NCBI RefSeq assembly: GCF_001666835.1
Contig: NZ_LZJF01000011.1
Span: 37,355 to 101,354, forward strand
Direction: 5' to 3'
Length of the DNA: 64,000 nt
Source: Mycobacterium sp. E3251
GTDB taxonomy: Bacteria > Actinomycetota > Actinomycetes > Mycobacteriales > Mycobacteriaceae
The position numbers and the translations under genes are program-made. Positions 1 through 9,115 of the stretch are shown one piece after another. Position 1 is the stretch's first letter. Each line of letters starts with the position of its first letter. The notes under the pieces are model-generated. The model searched no databases. It saw only the letters and a list, made by a program, of their open reading frames with translations, and was not told the DNA's origin.

Positions 1-158
1 CCGGCCGGGCCTGCGCCCTGTCGAACAACATGGCGCTACCGATCCTCGCCGAGGAGCACTACGTGCTGGCGGCCGGCACGGCGGGGGAGCGCGACGAGCG
101 CGGGTGGGAGACAGATCTGCTTGCCGGGCTTGATTTCACCGCGGCCGGCACGGGGTAG
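1..158 (+). CDS. mshB: MshB C-terminus (partial), mycothiol biosynthesis deacetylase
   Basis: The last 51 codons of a gene whose 5' part lies outside the window, read in frame 3 and ending with TAG at 156-158. The peptide contains [18 protein letters not shown] and then [14 protein letters not shown], which matches the C-terminus of mycobacterial MshB as I know it. MshB is a zinc-dependent deacetylase that removes acetate from GlcNAc-inositol during mycothiol synthesis in the cytosol. The metal-binding N-terminal half is not visible. The location fits, because in M. tuberculosis mshB (Rv1170) lies just upstream of Rv1171 and fbiC. Confidence 0.88.
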   Translation, partial: GRACALSNNMALPILAEEHYVLAAGTAGERDERGWETDLLAGLDFTAAGTG

Positions 159-192
159 GCTTGCCAATCAGGCAGCCACGGAAGGATTTCGC

Positions 193-300
193 ATGGACCC
201 CGACCTGGACCCTAATCAGCAGCATTGGCAGGACCGGCTCGACAGCCTGCAGTGGGTTATCGGCTCGATACTCTCCAACATCGACAGCGTCCCGACCTGA
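193..300 (+). CDS. 35-residue ORF between mshB and the Rv1171-like gene
   Basis: A 35-codon frame beginning MDPDLDPNQQHWQDRLD and ending ILSNIDSVPT. It has a strong Shine-Dalgarno sequence (GGAAGGA) about six bases before the ATG. The stop TGA at 298-300 overlaps CTG at 297, a possible start of the next gene, so translational coupling is conceivable. The peptide is acidic at its N-terminus and amphipathic afterwards; it matches no family I know. The alternative is that this is only the out-of-frame shadow of the N-terminus of the next gene. Confidence 0.45.
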   Translation: MDPDLDPNQQHWQDRLDSLQWVIGSILSNIDSVPT

Positions 301-713
301 CCGAAACCAAGCCGCGCGCCGCATCTCTCGAAGACATCGGCGCGACAGACCCCGCGATACGTTTCGTTGTCTTGGCGCTGTTGGCCGTCGACGGGGTCCT
401 CTCCGCACTGGCCGGGGCCCTGCTGCTGCCTTCCTATATCGGGTCGATCCCGTTTCCCATCAGCGGCTTGATTTCTGGACTGGTCAACGCCGCACTCGTG
501 TGGGCCGCCGGACGGTGGACCACGTCGTCGCGGCTGGCCGCGCTGCCGTTGTGGACGTGGCTGCTCACCGTGGCGGTGATCAGCATGGGCGGCCCGGCCG
601 ACGACGTGATCCTGGGCGGTCGCGGCGTGATGGCCTACGGGGCCTTGCTGCTGATCGTGCTGGGGGTGGTGCCGCCGTTCTGGATGCTGTGGCGGCGCGG
701 GCGCCGGGCCTGA
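225..713 (+). CDS. Conserved membrane protein, Rv1171-like
   Basis: A small integral membrane protein with about four hydrophobic segments: FVVLALLAVDGVLSALAGALL, the stretch around SGLVNAALVWAA, WTWLLTVAVIS and YGALLLIVLGVVPPFWML. It ends in a basic tail RRGRR. Its position between mshB and fbiC equals Rv1171 in M. tuberculosis. The start is uncertain. The ATG at 225 gives 162 residues, but the first 24 look unlike protein and overlap the micro-ORF at 193-300. Initiation at GTG 252 or CTG 297 is possible, and the conserved-looking part starts at TETKPRAASLEDI. Function unknown. Confidence 0.7.
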   Translation: MAGPARQPAVGYRLDTLQHRQRPDLTETKPRAASLEDIGATDPAIRFVVLALLAVDGVLSALAGALLLPSYIGSIPFPISGLISGLVNAALVWAAGRWTTSSRLAALPLWTWLLTVAVISMGGPADDVILGGRGVMAYGALLLIVLGVVPPFWMLWRRGRRA

Positions 714-869
714 CGTTTGTGCCGCCGCGCGGGCCGGGATGTCCCCGCTTGCGCGTGTGGCACTGCCGCTACTGTTGACTGTTGCGCAGACGGGCCCGCA
801 CGGGTCGGAAGAAAATTTCACATGTTGGGACACGCGGATGAAATTCGATCGTGGGGAAGTTACACGAAG

Positions 870-3440
870 GTGCCGCTGACTCCGGGCGAAGAGCCTATCG
901 CTCTTCCTAATCCTGTGGTTTTGCCAAAGACCAGCGCCTCGGCGTTGCGACGGGTGTTACGTCGCGCCCGAGACGGTGTCGCGCTCAACGTCGATGAGGC
1001 CGCCGTCGCGATGACCGCGCGCGGTGAAGACCTCGCGGACCTGTGCGCCAGCGCGGCGCGGGTGCGCGACGCGGGCCTGGCATCCGCCGGCCGGCGCGGC
1101 CCCGGCGGCGGGTTACCCGTCACCTATTCGCGCAAGGTGTTCATTCCGATCACCCATCTGTGCCGCGACACCTGCCATTACTGCACCTTCGTCACCGTGC
1201 CGGGCAAGCTGCGCGCGCAGGGCGCCGGCATGTATCTCGAGCCCGACGAGATCGTCGACATCGCTGCCCGCGGAGCCGAATTGGGTTGCAAAGAAGCCCT
1301 TTTCACCCTTGGTGACCGGCCCGAGGACCGGTGGCCGGAGGCGGGGCAGTGGCTCAGCGAACGCGGTTATGACTCCACGCTGTCCTACGTGCGGGCCATG
1401 GCGATCCGGGTGCTCGAAGAGACCGGCCTGCTGCCGCACCTGAACCCCGGTGTGATGAGTTGGTCGGAGATGGCGCGGCTGAAGCCCGTGGCGCCGTCGA
1501 TGGGCATGATGCTCGAGACCACGTCGCGACGGCTGTTCGAGACGAAAGGGCTTGCCCACTATGGCAGCCCGGACAAAGATCCCGTGGTCCGGCTGCGCAC
1601 GCTCACCGATGCGGGCCGGCTGTCCATTCCGTTCACCACCGGCCTGCTGGTCGGCATCGGCGAGACGCTGACCGAACGTGCCGAAACTCTGCACGCGATT
1701 CGCAAGTCACACAAGGAGTTCGGGCACGTACAAGAAGTGATCGTGCAGAACTTCCGGGCCAAGGAACACACCGCGATGGCCGCCGTCCCCGACGCGGGGA
1801 TCGACGATTACCTGGCGACGGTCGCGGTCGCCCGGCTGGTGCTCGGCCCCGGCATGCGCATCCAGGCGCCGCCCAACCTGGTGTCGCGCGACGAGTGCCT
1901 GGCGCTGGTGGGCGCCGGGGTCGACGACTGGGGCGGCGTGTCACCGCTGACACCCGATCACGTCAACCCCGAGCGGCCGTGGCCCGCTCTCGACGAGCTG
2001 GCCGACATCACCGCCGAGGCCGGATACGAACTGGTTCAGCGACTTACCGCTCAGCCCAAGTACGTGCAGGCCGGGGCGGCGTGGATCGACCCGCGGGTGC
2101 GCGGCCACGTGATGGCGCTGGCCGACCCGGCGACCGGCCTGGCCCGCGACGTCAATCCGGTGGGGCTGCCCTGGCAGGAGCCCGACGACGTCGCCTCGGC
2201 CGGGCGGGTCGACCTCAACGCGGCGATCGACACCGAGGGCCGCGCCACCGAAGCGCGCAGCGATCTGGACAGCGCCTTCGGCGACTGGGAATCGATCCGC
2301 GCGCAGGTGCACGAGCTGGCCGCCCGGGCACCCGAACGCATCGACACCGATGTGCTCGCCGCGCTGCGCGCCGCGGAGCGCGACCCCGCCGGCTGCACCG
2401 ACAGCGAGTACCTGGCGCTGGCGACCGCCGACGGACCCGCACTGGAAGCCGTTGCCGCCCTTGCCAATTCGCTACGGCGCGACACGGTGGGTGACGACGT
2501 GACATTCGTGGTGAACCGCAACATCAACTTCACCAATATCTGCTACACCGGTTGCCGGTTCTGCGCCTTCGCGCAGCGCAAGGGCGACGCCGATGCGTAT
2601 TCGCTGTCCACCGAAGAGGTGGCCGACCGTGCGTGGGAGGCGCACGTCGAAGGCGCCACCGAGGTGTGCATGCAGGGCGGGATCGACCCCGAGTTGCCGG
2701 TCACCGGCTACGCCGACCTGGTCCGCGCCGTCAAGGCGCGGGTGCCGTCAATGCACGTGCATGCCTTCTCGCCGATGGAGATCGCCAACGGCGTGACCAA
2801 GAGCGGGCTGAGCGTCCGCGAGTGGCTGATCAGCCTGCGCGAGGCCGGGCTGGACACGATCCCGGGCACGGCGGCCGAGATCCTGGACGACGAAGTGCGC
2901 TGGGTGCTGACCAAGGGCAAACTGCCGACTTCGGAATGGATCGACATCGTGACCACCGCGCATGAGGTGGGCCTGCGGTCGTCGTCGACGATGATGTACG
3001 GGCACGTCGACAGCCCGCGGCACTGGGTGGGTCATCTCAACGTGCTGCGTGGGATCCAGGACCGCACCGGCGGCTTCACCGAGTTCGTCCCGTTGCCGTT
3101 CGTACACCAGAGCTCGCCGTTGTACCTTGCCGGCGCCGCCCGGCCCGGGCCCACTCACCGCGACAACCGTGCCGTTCACGCCTTGGCACGAATCATGTTG
3201 CACGGCCGCATATCCCAGATCCAGACCAGCTGGGTCAAGCTCGGGATCGAGCGGACACAGGTGATGCTCAACGGCGGTGCCAACGATTTGGGCGGCACGC
3301 TGATGGAGGAGACCATCTCGCGGATGGCCGGTTCGGAGCACGGGTCGGCCAAGAGCGTCGAAGAGCTGACCGCGATCGCCGAGGGGATCGGGCGCCCCGC
3401 CCGCCAACGCACCACAACCTACGCCCCGCGGGCCGCTTAG
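870..3440 (+). CDS. fbiC: FbiC, 7,8-didemethyl-8-hydroxy-5-deazariboflavin (FO) synthase
   Basis: A two-module radical SAM enzyme that makes FO, the deazaflavin chromophore of coenzyme F420, from a ribityl-diaminouracil and tyrosine. The N-terminal (CofG) half carries the FeS motif CRDTCHYC. The C-terminal (CofH) half carries CYTGCRFC. I chose GTG 870 because it gives 856 residues, the length of M. tuberculosis FbiC, and aligns its N-terminus ([18 protein letters not shown] against ALPSPVVPPQANASALRR). GGGGAAG lies 11 bases upstream. An upstream ATG at 822 is also possible, and the frame stays open to 717. PE12, which separates Rv1171 from fbiC in M. tuberculosis, is not present. Confidence 0.96.
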   Translation: MPLTPGEEPIALPNPVVLPKTSASALRRVLRRARDGVALNVDEAAVAMTARGEDLADLCASAARVRDAGLASAGRRGPGGGLPVTYSRKVFIPITHLCRDTCHYCTFVTVPGKLRAQGAGMYLEPDEIVDIAARGAELGCKEALFTLGDRPEDRWPEAGQWLSERGYDSTLSYVRAMAIRVLEETGLLPHLNPGVMSWSEMARLKPVAPSMGMMLETTSRRLFETKGLAHYGSPDKDPVVRLRTLTDAGRLSIPFTTGLLVGIGETLTERAETLHAIRKSHKEFGHVQEVIVQNFRAKEHTAMAAVPDAGIDDYLATVAVARLVLGPGMRIQAPPNLVSRDECLALVGAGVDDWGGVSPLTPDHVNPERPWPALDELADITAEAGYELVQRLTAQPKYVQAGAAWIDPRVRGHVMALADPATGLARDVNPVGLPWQEPDDVASAGRVDLNAAIDTEGRATEARSDLDSAFGDWESIRAQVHELAARAPERIDTDVLAALRAAERDPAGCTDSEYLALATADGPALEAVAALANSLRRDTVGDDVTFVVNRNINFTNICYTGCRFCAFAQRKGDADAYSLSTEEVADRAWEAHVEGATEVCMQGGIDPELPVTGYADLVRAVKARVPSMHVHAFSPMEIANGVTKSGLSVREWLISLREAGLDTIPGTAAEILDDEVRWVLTKGKLPTSEWIDIVTTAHEVGLRSSSTMMYGHVDSPRHWVGHLNVLRGIQDRTGGFTEFVPLPFVHQSSPLYLAGAARPGPTHRDNRAVHALARIMLHGRISQIQTSWVKLGIERTQVMLNGGANDLGGTLMEETISRMAGSEHGSAKSVEELTAIAEGIGRPARQRTTTYAPRAA

Positions 3441-3470
3441 CAGCCCGCGGCGACGGGTATACCCGACGCC

Positions 3471-4244
3471 GTGAACCGACAGATCGACGACGACCGGTTC
3501 CCCGAGTGGCGGCCGTTCGTAGACGCGGTACAGCGGCGCCGGCCCGACGCCGGCACGTGGTGCGAGGCCTGGACGGTGCGCGACATCGTCGTCCATCAGG
3601 CCGGAAACGCCGAGGAGATCGCCCGGGTGCTGGCCGCCCATCTGGACGGCGAACCGGTTGGCACGCGCGGCTTCGAGGAACGTGAGGGACCACTGCGCGC
3701 GCTGAACGACGCGGACCTGTGGGACGCGCTGTTCGACCGGATGGCCACCCTCAACCGGATCGCGGAGGCGGCCGACGACGTGCCCCAGGACACCGACGTC
3801 GCGTGGACGGGCCGCACCATGAAGGTGCCCTGGTTCGCCGAGCACATGCGCGAAGAGCTCGTGCTGCACGGTTGGGACATCACCGGGGACGCCGACATGC
3901 CGGCGGCGCTGAAAACCGGGCTGGCCGATCCCTGGATGACCACCCACAGCGTCATCGCGGTCGGAAAACCGCTGCTGGCCAAGGGGGCCAAGCAATTACG
4001 GCCCGGCGAACGCGTCGAGGCCAGGCTGCGGGCCGGCGGCACCGACGACGTCGTGATCAGCGCGGAAGCCGACCGCAGCACCATCGGACTCACCGAACCC
4101 GAAGGCCCGGCCACCCTGGAAACCGACCCCGCCGCGCGCGTGCTGCTGCTCTGGGGGCGTAAGCCCGCAGACCCATCGCGAATATGCAGCCGCGTCGGAC
4201 CGGAAACCCTGGGCCGCGTCCGCGGCCTGCTCAGCGGTTACTGA
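3471..4244 (+). CDS. Maleylpyruvate isomerase/DinB-like family protein, possibly mycothiol-dependent
   Basis: A 257-residue soluble protein beginning with GTG 3471, 30 bases after fbiC. The N-terminal part (WRPFVDAVQRRR, WCEAWTVRDIVVHQAGN, FAEHMREELVLHGWDI) fits the MDMPI_N/DinB-like four-helix fold, in which scattered histidines bind a metal. Family members act with mycothiol as actinobacterial thiol-S-transferases or isomerases. The substrate cannot be inferred. The C-terminal domain (from about residue 165, LRPGERVEARLRAGG) resembles the small alpha/beta domain of these proteins. It converges with the TB8.4-like gene 14 bases downstream. Confidence 0.75.
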   Translation: MNRQIDDDRFPEWRPFVDAVQRRRPDAGTWCEAWTVRDIVVHQAGNAEEIARVLAAHLDGEPVGTRGFEEREGPLRALNDADLWDALFDRMATLNRIAEAADDVPQDTDVAWTGRTMKVPWFAEHMREELVLHGWDITGDADMPAALKTGLADPWMTTHSVIAVGKPLLAKGAKQLRPGERVEARLRAGGTDDVVISAEADRSTIGLTEPEGPATLETDPAARVLLLWGRKPADPSRICSRVGPETLGRVRGLLSGY

Positions 4245-4258
4245 ACCGCGTGCTGGGC

Positions 4259-4591
4259 TCAGAAGTTGTTACAGGTGACCGCGACCTGGTTGATGTCGTC
4301 GTAGTACTTCATCGCCGACGGCATCGCCTGGATCTGCTGGGCCATCTGCTGGCGCTTCGGCGGCGGCGCGGCCAAGAAGTTGCGGATGTAGGACTGCGCG
4401 ATCGGCGAGCTGTTCAGCTGCGTCGCGGCCGCCGGATCGGTGGCGTTGAGCGCGGCGATCACCTGCCCGTAGTTGCAAGTGGTGTTGATGATCGCGTCCG
4501 TCGGGTCCGCGGACGCGATTCCGGCCCCGGCGGTCAACGCCACGGCCGCGCCACCGAGCGCAACGGTCAATTTGGTCAACGACAGCCTCAT
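4259..4591 (-). CDS. Secreted low-molecular-weight antigen TB8.4-like (haemophore-like)
   Basis: A 110-residue secreted protein of exactly the length of M. tuberculosis TB8.4 (Rv1174c). It begins MRLSLTKLTVALGG, has a hydrophobic signal sequence and a probable cleavage after AGAGIASA (about residue 28). The mature part contains INTTCNYGQVIAALNA, SYIRNFLAAPPPKRQQ and ends VTCNNF. Two cysteines probably form a disulfide. The helical fold is that of the mycobacterial haem-binding/DUF732-like secreted proteins. It sits in the same position relative to fbiC as in M. tuberculosis, but fadH and Rv1176c that follow there are missing here. Confidence 0.9.
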   Translation of the reverse strand: MRLSLTKLTVALGGAAVALTAGAGIASADPTDAIINTTCNYGQVIAALNATDPAAATQLNSSPIAQSYIRNFLAAPPPKRQQMAQQIQAMPSAMKYYDDINQVAVTCNNF

Positions 4592-4966
4592 GTGTGGACA
4601 CCTTCCCCGTTTATGCACCGCTATCAAGGCGACGACATCTGCCCAGCGGTTGCCGTCTTCCGGTCGAGGCTACCAGGCACCACGACCGTGCTTCCATATC
4701 GATGGTTATCGCAGAGACCCGCTGGAGTGCGACTCTTCGCAGGTCAGCAGGCTGGGCGGCCTGTTCGCCCTCGGCGAAACCGACCCCGGTCGCGGCGTCC
4801 GAGACTGACAGTCTTAAATCGTCAACTTAACGGGCGCGCCAAGTGGTTGACGTGTATGTGCAACGTCTAGTATCAGTAACCGAAAGCTTTGTCCTGGAGC
4901 GGCCGGAAGCACCGGGCGCGAGCCGAAGAGCAGCCCACACCGAAGCAGTACATGGAGGAGACGTCT
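4592..4966. promoter_or_regulatory. Divergent intergenic region between the TB8.4-like gene and fdxC
   Basis: 375 bases without a convincing gene, carrying the promoters of two divergent genes. Before fdxC, TTGACG at 4847-4852 and TAGTAT at 4868-4873 could form a sigma-70 type promoter, although the 15-base spacer is short. GGAGGAG at 4953-4959 is the fdxC ribosome-binding site. No other structure is apparent. Confidence 0.4.
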
Positions 4967-5293
4967 GTGACCTACACGATCGCCGAGCCCTGTGTCGACA
5001 TCAAAGACAAGGCATGTATCGAGGAATGCCCGGTCGACTGCATCTACGAGGGCGCGCGGATGCTGTACATCCACCCCGACGAGTGCGTCGACTGCGGAGC
5101 GTGTGAGCCCGTCTGCCCCGTCGAAGCGATTTACTACGAAGACGACGTGCCCGAGCAGTGGAGCCAGTACACGCAGATCAACGCCGACTTCTTCACCGAG
5201 CTCGGATCGCCGGGCGGCGCCGCCAAGGTCGGCATGACCGAGAACGACCCGCAGGTCGTCAAGGACCTGCCGCCCCAGGGCGAGGGCGACTGA
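4967..5293 (+). CDS. fdxC: Seven-iron type ferredoxin FdxC
   Basis: A 108-residue ferredoxin starting at GTG 4967, preceded by GGAGGAG. It begins VTYTIAEPCVDIKDKACIEE. The cysteine pattern C(x7)C(x3)CP near the N-terminus, followed by CVDCGACEPVCP, is that of [3Fe-4S][4Fe-4S] ferredoxins. The C-terminal part (EQWSQYTQINADFF, GGAAKVGMTEND) is nearly identical to M. tuberculosis FdxC (Rv1177). It is a soluble electron carrier. The aminotransferase gene follows 26 bases downstream, as in M. tuberculosis. Confidence 0.96.
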   Translation: MTYTIAEPCVDIKDKACIEECPVDCIYEGARMLYIHPDECVDCGACEPVCPVEAIYYEDDVPEQWSQYTQINADFFTELGSPGGAAKVGMTENDPQVVKDLPPQGEGD

Positions 5294-5319
5294 GCGGGCC
5301 GGTGCTGGATAGGCCCGGG

Positions 5320-6432
5320 GTGAGGCAACGCGCCGCACGCGGGCGAGTCTCGGCTTCCCTGCCGGAATTTCCCTGGGACACGCTGGCTGACGCGAAAGCG
5401 CTGGCCGGTTCCCATCCCGACGGCATCGTCGACCTGTCCGTCGGCACCCCGGTCGACCCCGTCGCGCCGGTGATCCAAGACGCGCTCGCCGCCGCCGGTT
5501 CCGCGTCCGGATACCCCGCCACCGCCGGCACCCCGCGATTGCGGGACTCGGCGGTCGCCGCGCTGGCCCGCCGCTTCGGCATCACCGGCCTCACCGAGGC
5601 GGCTGTGCTGCCGGTGATCGGCAGCAAGGAGCTCATCGCCTGGCTGCCGACCCTGCTGGGACTGGGGTCCGCGGACCTGATCGTGGTGCCCGAGCTGGCG
5701 TATCCGACCTATGACGTCGGGGCGCGGCTGGCCGGAGCGACGGTGCTGCGGGCGGATTCGTTGACCCAGTTGGGCCCGCAGTCGCCGGCGCTGGTCTACC
5801 TCAACTCCCCGAGCAACCCGACCGGACGCGTGCTGGGCGTCGACCACCTGCGCAAGGTGGTCGGCTGGGCCCGCGAGCGGGGCAGCGTGGTGGCTTCCGA
5901 CGAGTGTTACCTGGGGCTGGGCTGGGAGGCGCAACCGCTGTCGATCCTGCATCCGTCGGTGTGCGACGGCGACCACAAGGGGCTGCTCGCGATCCACTCG
6001 CTGTCGAAGAGCTCTTCGCTGGCCGGTTACCGGGCCGGGTTCGTCGCCGGGGATCCCGATTTGGTGGCCGAGCTGCTGGCGGTGCGCAAACACGCCGGGA
6101 TGATGGTGCCGACGCCGGTGCAGGCGGCCATGGTCGCCGCCCTGGACGACGACGCCCACGAGCTGGCGCAGCGGGAACGGTACGAACGGCGGCGGGAAGC
6201 GTTGCTGCCGGCGCTGCGCTTGGCCGGGTTCGCCGTGGACCATTCCGAGGCGGGCCTGTATCTGTGGGCTACCCGCGGCGAGCCGTGCGCGGACAGCGTC
6301 ACCTGGCTGGCCGAACGCGGCATTTTGGTGGCGCCCGGCCACTTCTACGGCCCGCGCGGTGCGCAGCACGTGCGCGTCGCGCTGACGGCGACCGACGAGC
6401 GGATCTCCGCCGCCGTGCGGCGGCTCGCCTAG
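5320..6432 (+). CDS. dapC: Class I/II aminotransferase, DapC-like (N-succinyldiaminopimelate aminotransferase)
   Basis: A PLP-dependent aminotransferase of about 370 residues, orthologous in position and sequence to Rv1178. It keeps the family motifs: VYLNSPSNPTG in the cofactor-binding region, ASDECYLGLGW, the Schiff-base lysine in HSLSKSSSLAGYRAGF, and a C-terminal arginine segment HVRVALTA. It probably serves the succinylase branch of lysine/diaminopimelate synthesis. GTG 5320 was chosen; GTG 5302 is also in frame. The spacing to fdxC suggests co-transcription. Confidence 0.87.
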   Translation: MRQRAARGRVSASLPEFPWDTLADAKALAGSHPDGIVDLSVGTPVDPVAPVIQDALAAAGSASGYPATAGTPRLRDSAVAALARRFGITGLTEAAVLPVIGSKELIAWLPTLLGLGSADLIVVPELAYPTYDVGARLAGATVLRADSLTQLGPQSPALVYLNSPSNPTGRVLGVDHLRKVVGWARERGSVVASDECYLGLGWEAQPLSILHPSVCDGDHKGLLAIHSLSKSSSLAGYRAGFVAGDPDLVAELLAVRKHAGMMVPTPVQAAMVAALDDDAHELAQRERYERRREALLPALRLAGFAVDHSEAGLYLWATRGEPCADSVTWLAERGILVAPGHFYGPRGAQHVRVALTATDERISAAVRRLA

Positions 6433-6532
6433 CCGAACTTCAAGCCGAATCCGACCAGCTGCCACCACGGCGGCCGCCAGCGTGCACAATGCATCGAAGG
6501 TGTTTCGCCCGCTCAGGTTAAGGACGGTGGTC

Positions 6533-8896
6533 GTGACGACTTCGGCCGACAAGCTGCGCATCCCCCTTTCGGTCGGGGACATCGTCAAGCGGGTGTTCCT
6601 GGGAAAGCCCCTGATCACCGAGGACATCGCCTCCGAGAAGTTGTCGAATCCGGTTGCCCTGGGCGCGCTTTCGCCGGACGCGGTGTCGTCCGTCGCGTAT
6701 GGCCCGGAGCAGATCCTGATCGAACTGCTGCCGCATGCCGGGCTGGCCGCCTTCCTGCTGTTGCTTCCCATCACCGGCGTCATCCTGCTCATCCTGGTGC
6801 TGGTGGCCGCCTCGTACCGGCAGGTGGTGATGGCTTACACCCGGGCCGGCGGCTCCTACATCGTCGCGCGGGACAACTTCGGTCCGCGGGTGGCCCAAAT
6901 CGCCGCCGCGGCGCTGCTGATCGACTACGTCGTGACCGTTGCGGTGCAATCGGCGGCCGGGACGGTTGCGGTGGTGTCGGCGGTCCCCGCGCTGGGCCCG
7001 TACAGCCTCGAACTCACGGTCGGTGTGGTGCTTGCCATCTGCTACGCGAACCTGCGTGGGCTCAAGGAAGCGGGGCTGCCGTTCGCGGTGGCGACCTATT
7101 CGTTCATCGTCATGGTCGGCCTGACGATCGTCGTGGGCGTGATCCGCGCATTCGCCGGGAACCTACCGACTTACGATCCCGCGCACATGACCGGAACCGT
7201 GCCGGTCCACCAGGGCAACGGGTTGGTGCTGGGCGCAACGATTTTGGTCTTGCTGCGCGCGTTCGCCAACGGAGGCTCGTCGCTGACCGGGGTCGAGGCC
7301 ATCTCCAACACGGTCGACTATTTTCGAAAGCCGCAGGGCCGCAACGCGCGCCGCGTACTCACCGCGATGGCCACCATCCTCGGCCTCCTGCTGGCCGGTG
7401 TCGCCTACCTGGCGCATGTTACCCACGCCACGCCGTATCTCACGGAATACCCATCGGTGCTGTCCCAGATCGGCCGTGCCGTCTTCGGCAACGGCGTGAT
7501 CGGCGACATCTTCTACATTCTGGTCCAGGCCGCGACCGCGGCCATCTTGTTCACCGGTGCGAATACCAGTTTCAACGGTTTCCCGGCGCTGGCCAGTTTC
7601 GTCGCCGAGGACCGCTTCCTGCCGCGCCAACTGACCAAACGCGGTCACCGGCTGGTCTTTTCGAACGGCATCATCACCCTGACGGCGTTGTCGGTGGTGT
7701 TGCTGGTGGTGACCGGCGGGTCGGTCAACGCGCTCGTCCCGTTCTATGCGATCGGCGTGTTCACCGGGTTCTCGATGGCCGGCTACGGGATGACCAAACA
7801 CCATCTGACGCACCGGGAACCGGGGTGGCGACGTCGCCTGGCGATCAACCTATCCGCGGCGGTCCTGTCGACGATCGTGGTGGGCATCTTCGCGGTGGCG
7901 AAATTCACCGAGGGCGCATGGTTGGTGGTCGTCGTCTTCCCGCTGCTGGTGTTCATGCTGATGCGGCTCAACCGCGAATACCGCGCCGAGGCGGCCATTC
8001 TCGAGATGTTCCGCACCGACCGCCCGGAGTTGGTGAAGTATGCGCGGCACCGGGTGTTCGTTCTGGTCGACTCGGTGGATTTGGCGGTGATCGAAGCGCT
8101 GCGCTACGGCAGGGGTTTACGGGCCGACGAGTTGACCGCGGTGCACTTCATGGTCGACCCGGCGCACGCCGCGCAACTGCGAAAGCGCTGGGATCACTTC
8201 GATCTCGACACTCCGCTGCGCGTGGTGGACTGCCCGGACCGCCGGATCAGCCGGGCCGCGCAGCTGCTGGTCGCCAAGGCGCGCGAAGAACAACCGCACA
8301 CCAACGTGACGGTGCTGCTGCCCCGGCGAACGTTCGCGCGGCTGTTGGGGAGGCTGCTGCACGACCGCACCGCGGACAAGATCTCCCGCGCGGTGAGCCT
8401 GATCCCCGACGCGGCGGCGACGATCGTGCCCTACGACGTGGAATCGCGCATCAAAGAGGCCTACCCCGACACCTTCGAGCAACGCATCGCCCAGGAGATC
8501 GACAAGCTCGAGGCCTGGGTGTCCAAGGGCGAGGACGAGAAGGTGGACGCCTACGAGCACCCCGAGCGGCCGGCCTCCGTCATCCTGGTGGCCGGGCTCA
8601 TCTCGGGGCAACGGGCCACCGTCGAAGGGCGGGTCAACCAGGTCGAGGACGTCACCGACCGCGGGCGTACCTTCCGGCAGGTGGTCGTCGGGGACAACAG
8701 CGGGGAAATGACAATCACGTTCCGGCCAAGCCATGGGGGCGCCGACATTCAGCCCGGCCAGCTGTTGCGGATCACCGGGAAGGCGCGCCAGACCGGCAAC
8801 CGGCCCATCTCGATGATCGATCCGACGTATTGCGTGATCGAAGACCCCGCGAAGGCCGTCGAATCCGGCGAATCCGGCGAAACCAGCAAAACGTAA
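6533..8896 (+). CDS. APC-superfamily amino acid permease with long cytoplasmic C-terminus and OB-fold-like domain
   Basis: A 787-residue membrane protein. The N-terminal ~470 residues form an APC permease with about 12 transmembrane segments and the family's early motif (VALGALSPDAVSSVAYGPEQ). Then follows a soluble region of about 300 residues containing LRYGRGLRADELTAVHF and VTVLLPRRTFARLLGRLL, probably an alpha/beta domain. The last ~90 residues (LISGQRATVEGRVNQVEDV, RQVVVGDNSGEMTITF, LLRITGKARQ) look like an OB-fold. GTG 6533 is preceded by AAGGA; GTG 6482 and 6527 are alternatives. It is not at this place in M. tuberculosis. Substrate unknown. Confidence 0.82.
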   Translation: MTTSADKLRIPLSVGDIVKRVFLGKPLITEDIASEKLSNPVALGALSPDAVSSVAYGPEQILIELLPHAGLAAFLLLLPITGVILLILVLVAASYRQVVMAYTRAGGSYIVARDNFGPRVAQIAAAALLIDYVVTVAVQSAAGTVAVVSAVPALGPYSLELTVGVVLAICYANLRGLKEAGLPFAVATYSFIVMVGLTIVVGVIRAFAGNLPTYDPAHMTGTVPVHQGNGLVLGATILVLLRAFANGGSSLTGVEAISNTVDYFRKPQGRNARRVLTAMATILGLLLAGVAYLAHVTHATPYLTEYPSVLSQIGRAVFGNGVIGDIFYILVQAATAAILFTGANTSFNGFPALASFVAEDRFLPRQLTKRGHRLVFSNGIITLTALSVVLLVVTGGSVNALVPFYAIGVFTGFSMAGYGMTKHHLTHREPGWRRRLAINLSAAVLSTIVVGIFAVAKFTEGAWLVVVVFPLLVFMLMRLNREYRAEAAILEMFRTDRPELVKYARHRVFVLVDSVDLAVIEALRYGRGLRADELTAVHFMVDPAHAAQLRKRWDHFDLDTPLRVVDCPDRRISRAAQLLVAKAREEQPHTNVTVLLPRRTFARLLGRLLHDRTADKISRAVSLIPDAAATIVPYDVESRIKEAYPDTFEQRIAQEIDKLEAWVSKGEDEKVDAYEHPERPASVILVAGLISGQRATVEGRVNQVEDVTDRGRTFRQVVVGDNSGEMTITFRPSHGGADIQPGQLLRITGKARQTGNRPISMIDPTYCVIEDPAKAVESGESGETSKT

Positions 8897-9115
8897 CGTC
8901 CGGGCGATCGCGGGATTGTCCCGCATGGGCAAACGCTGTTGTGCGGAACTCTTTGCCAAGCAAGACTATTCGTCGTTCTCCAATGGGCCGCTACCGACGT
9001 CCCGGACGGCTGATGGAGCCGGACACGGCTTCGGAGGCGATGAGTCGAGCCGTGACGGTAAGCTGACACCCGCATGACTGCCCAACGCCGTTGGGGGAGA
9101 ACAGGGGACTGCACT

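Noticed and set aside
713..870. A remnant of PE12 between the Rv1171-like gene and fbiC
   Set aside because: The region is only ~160 bases and shows no PE motif on either strand.
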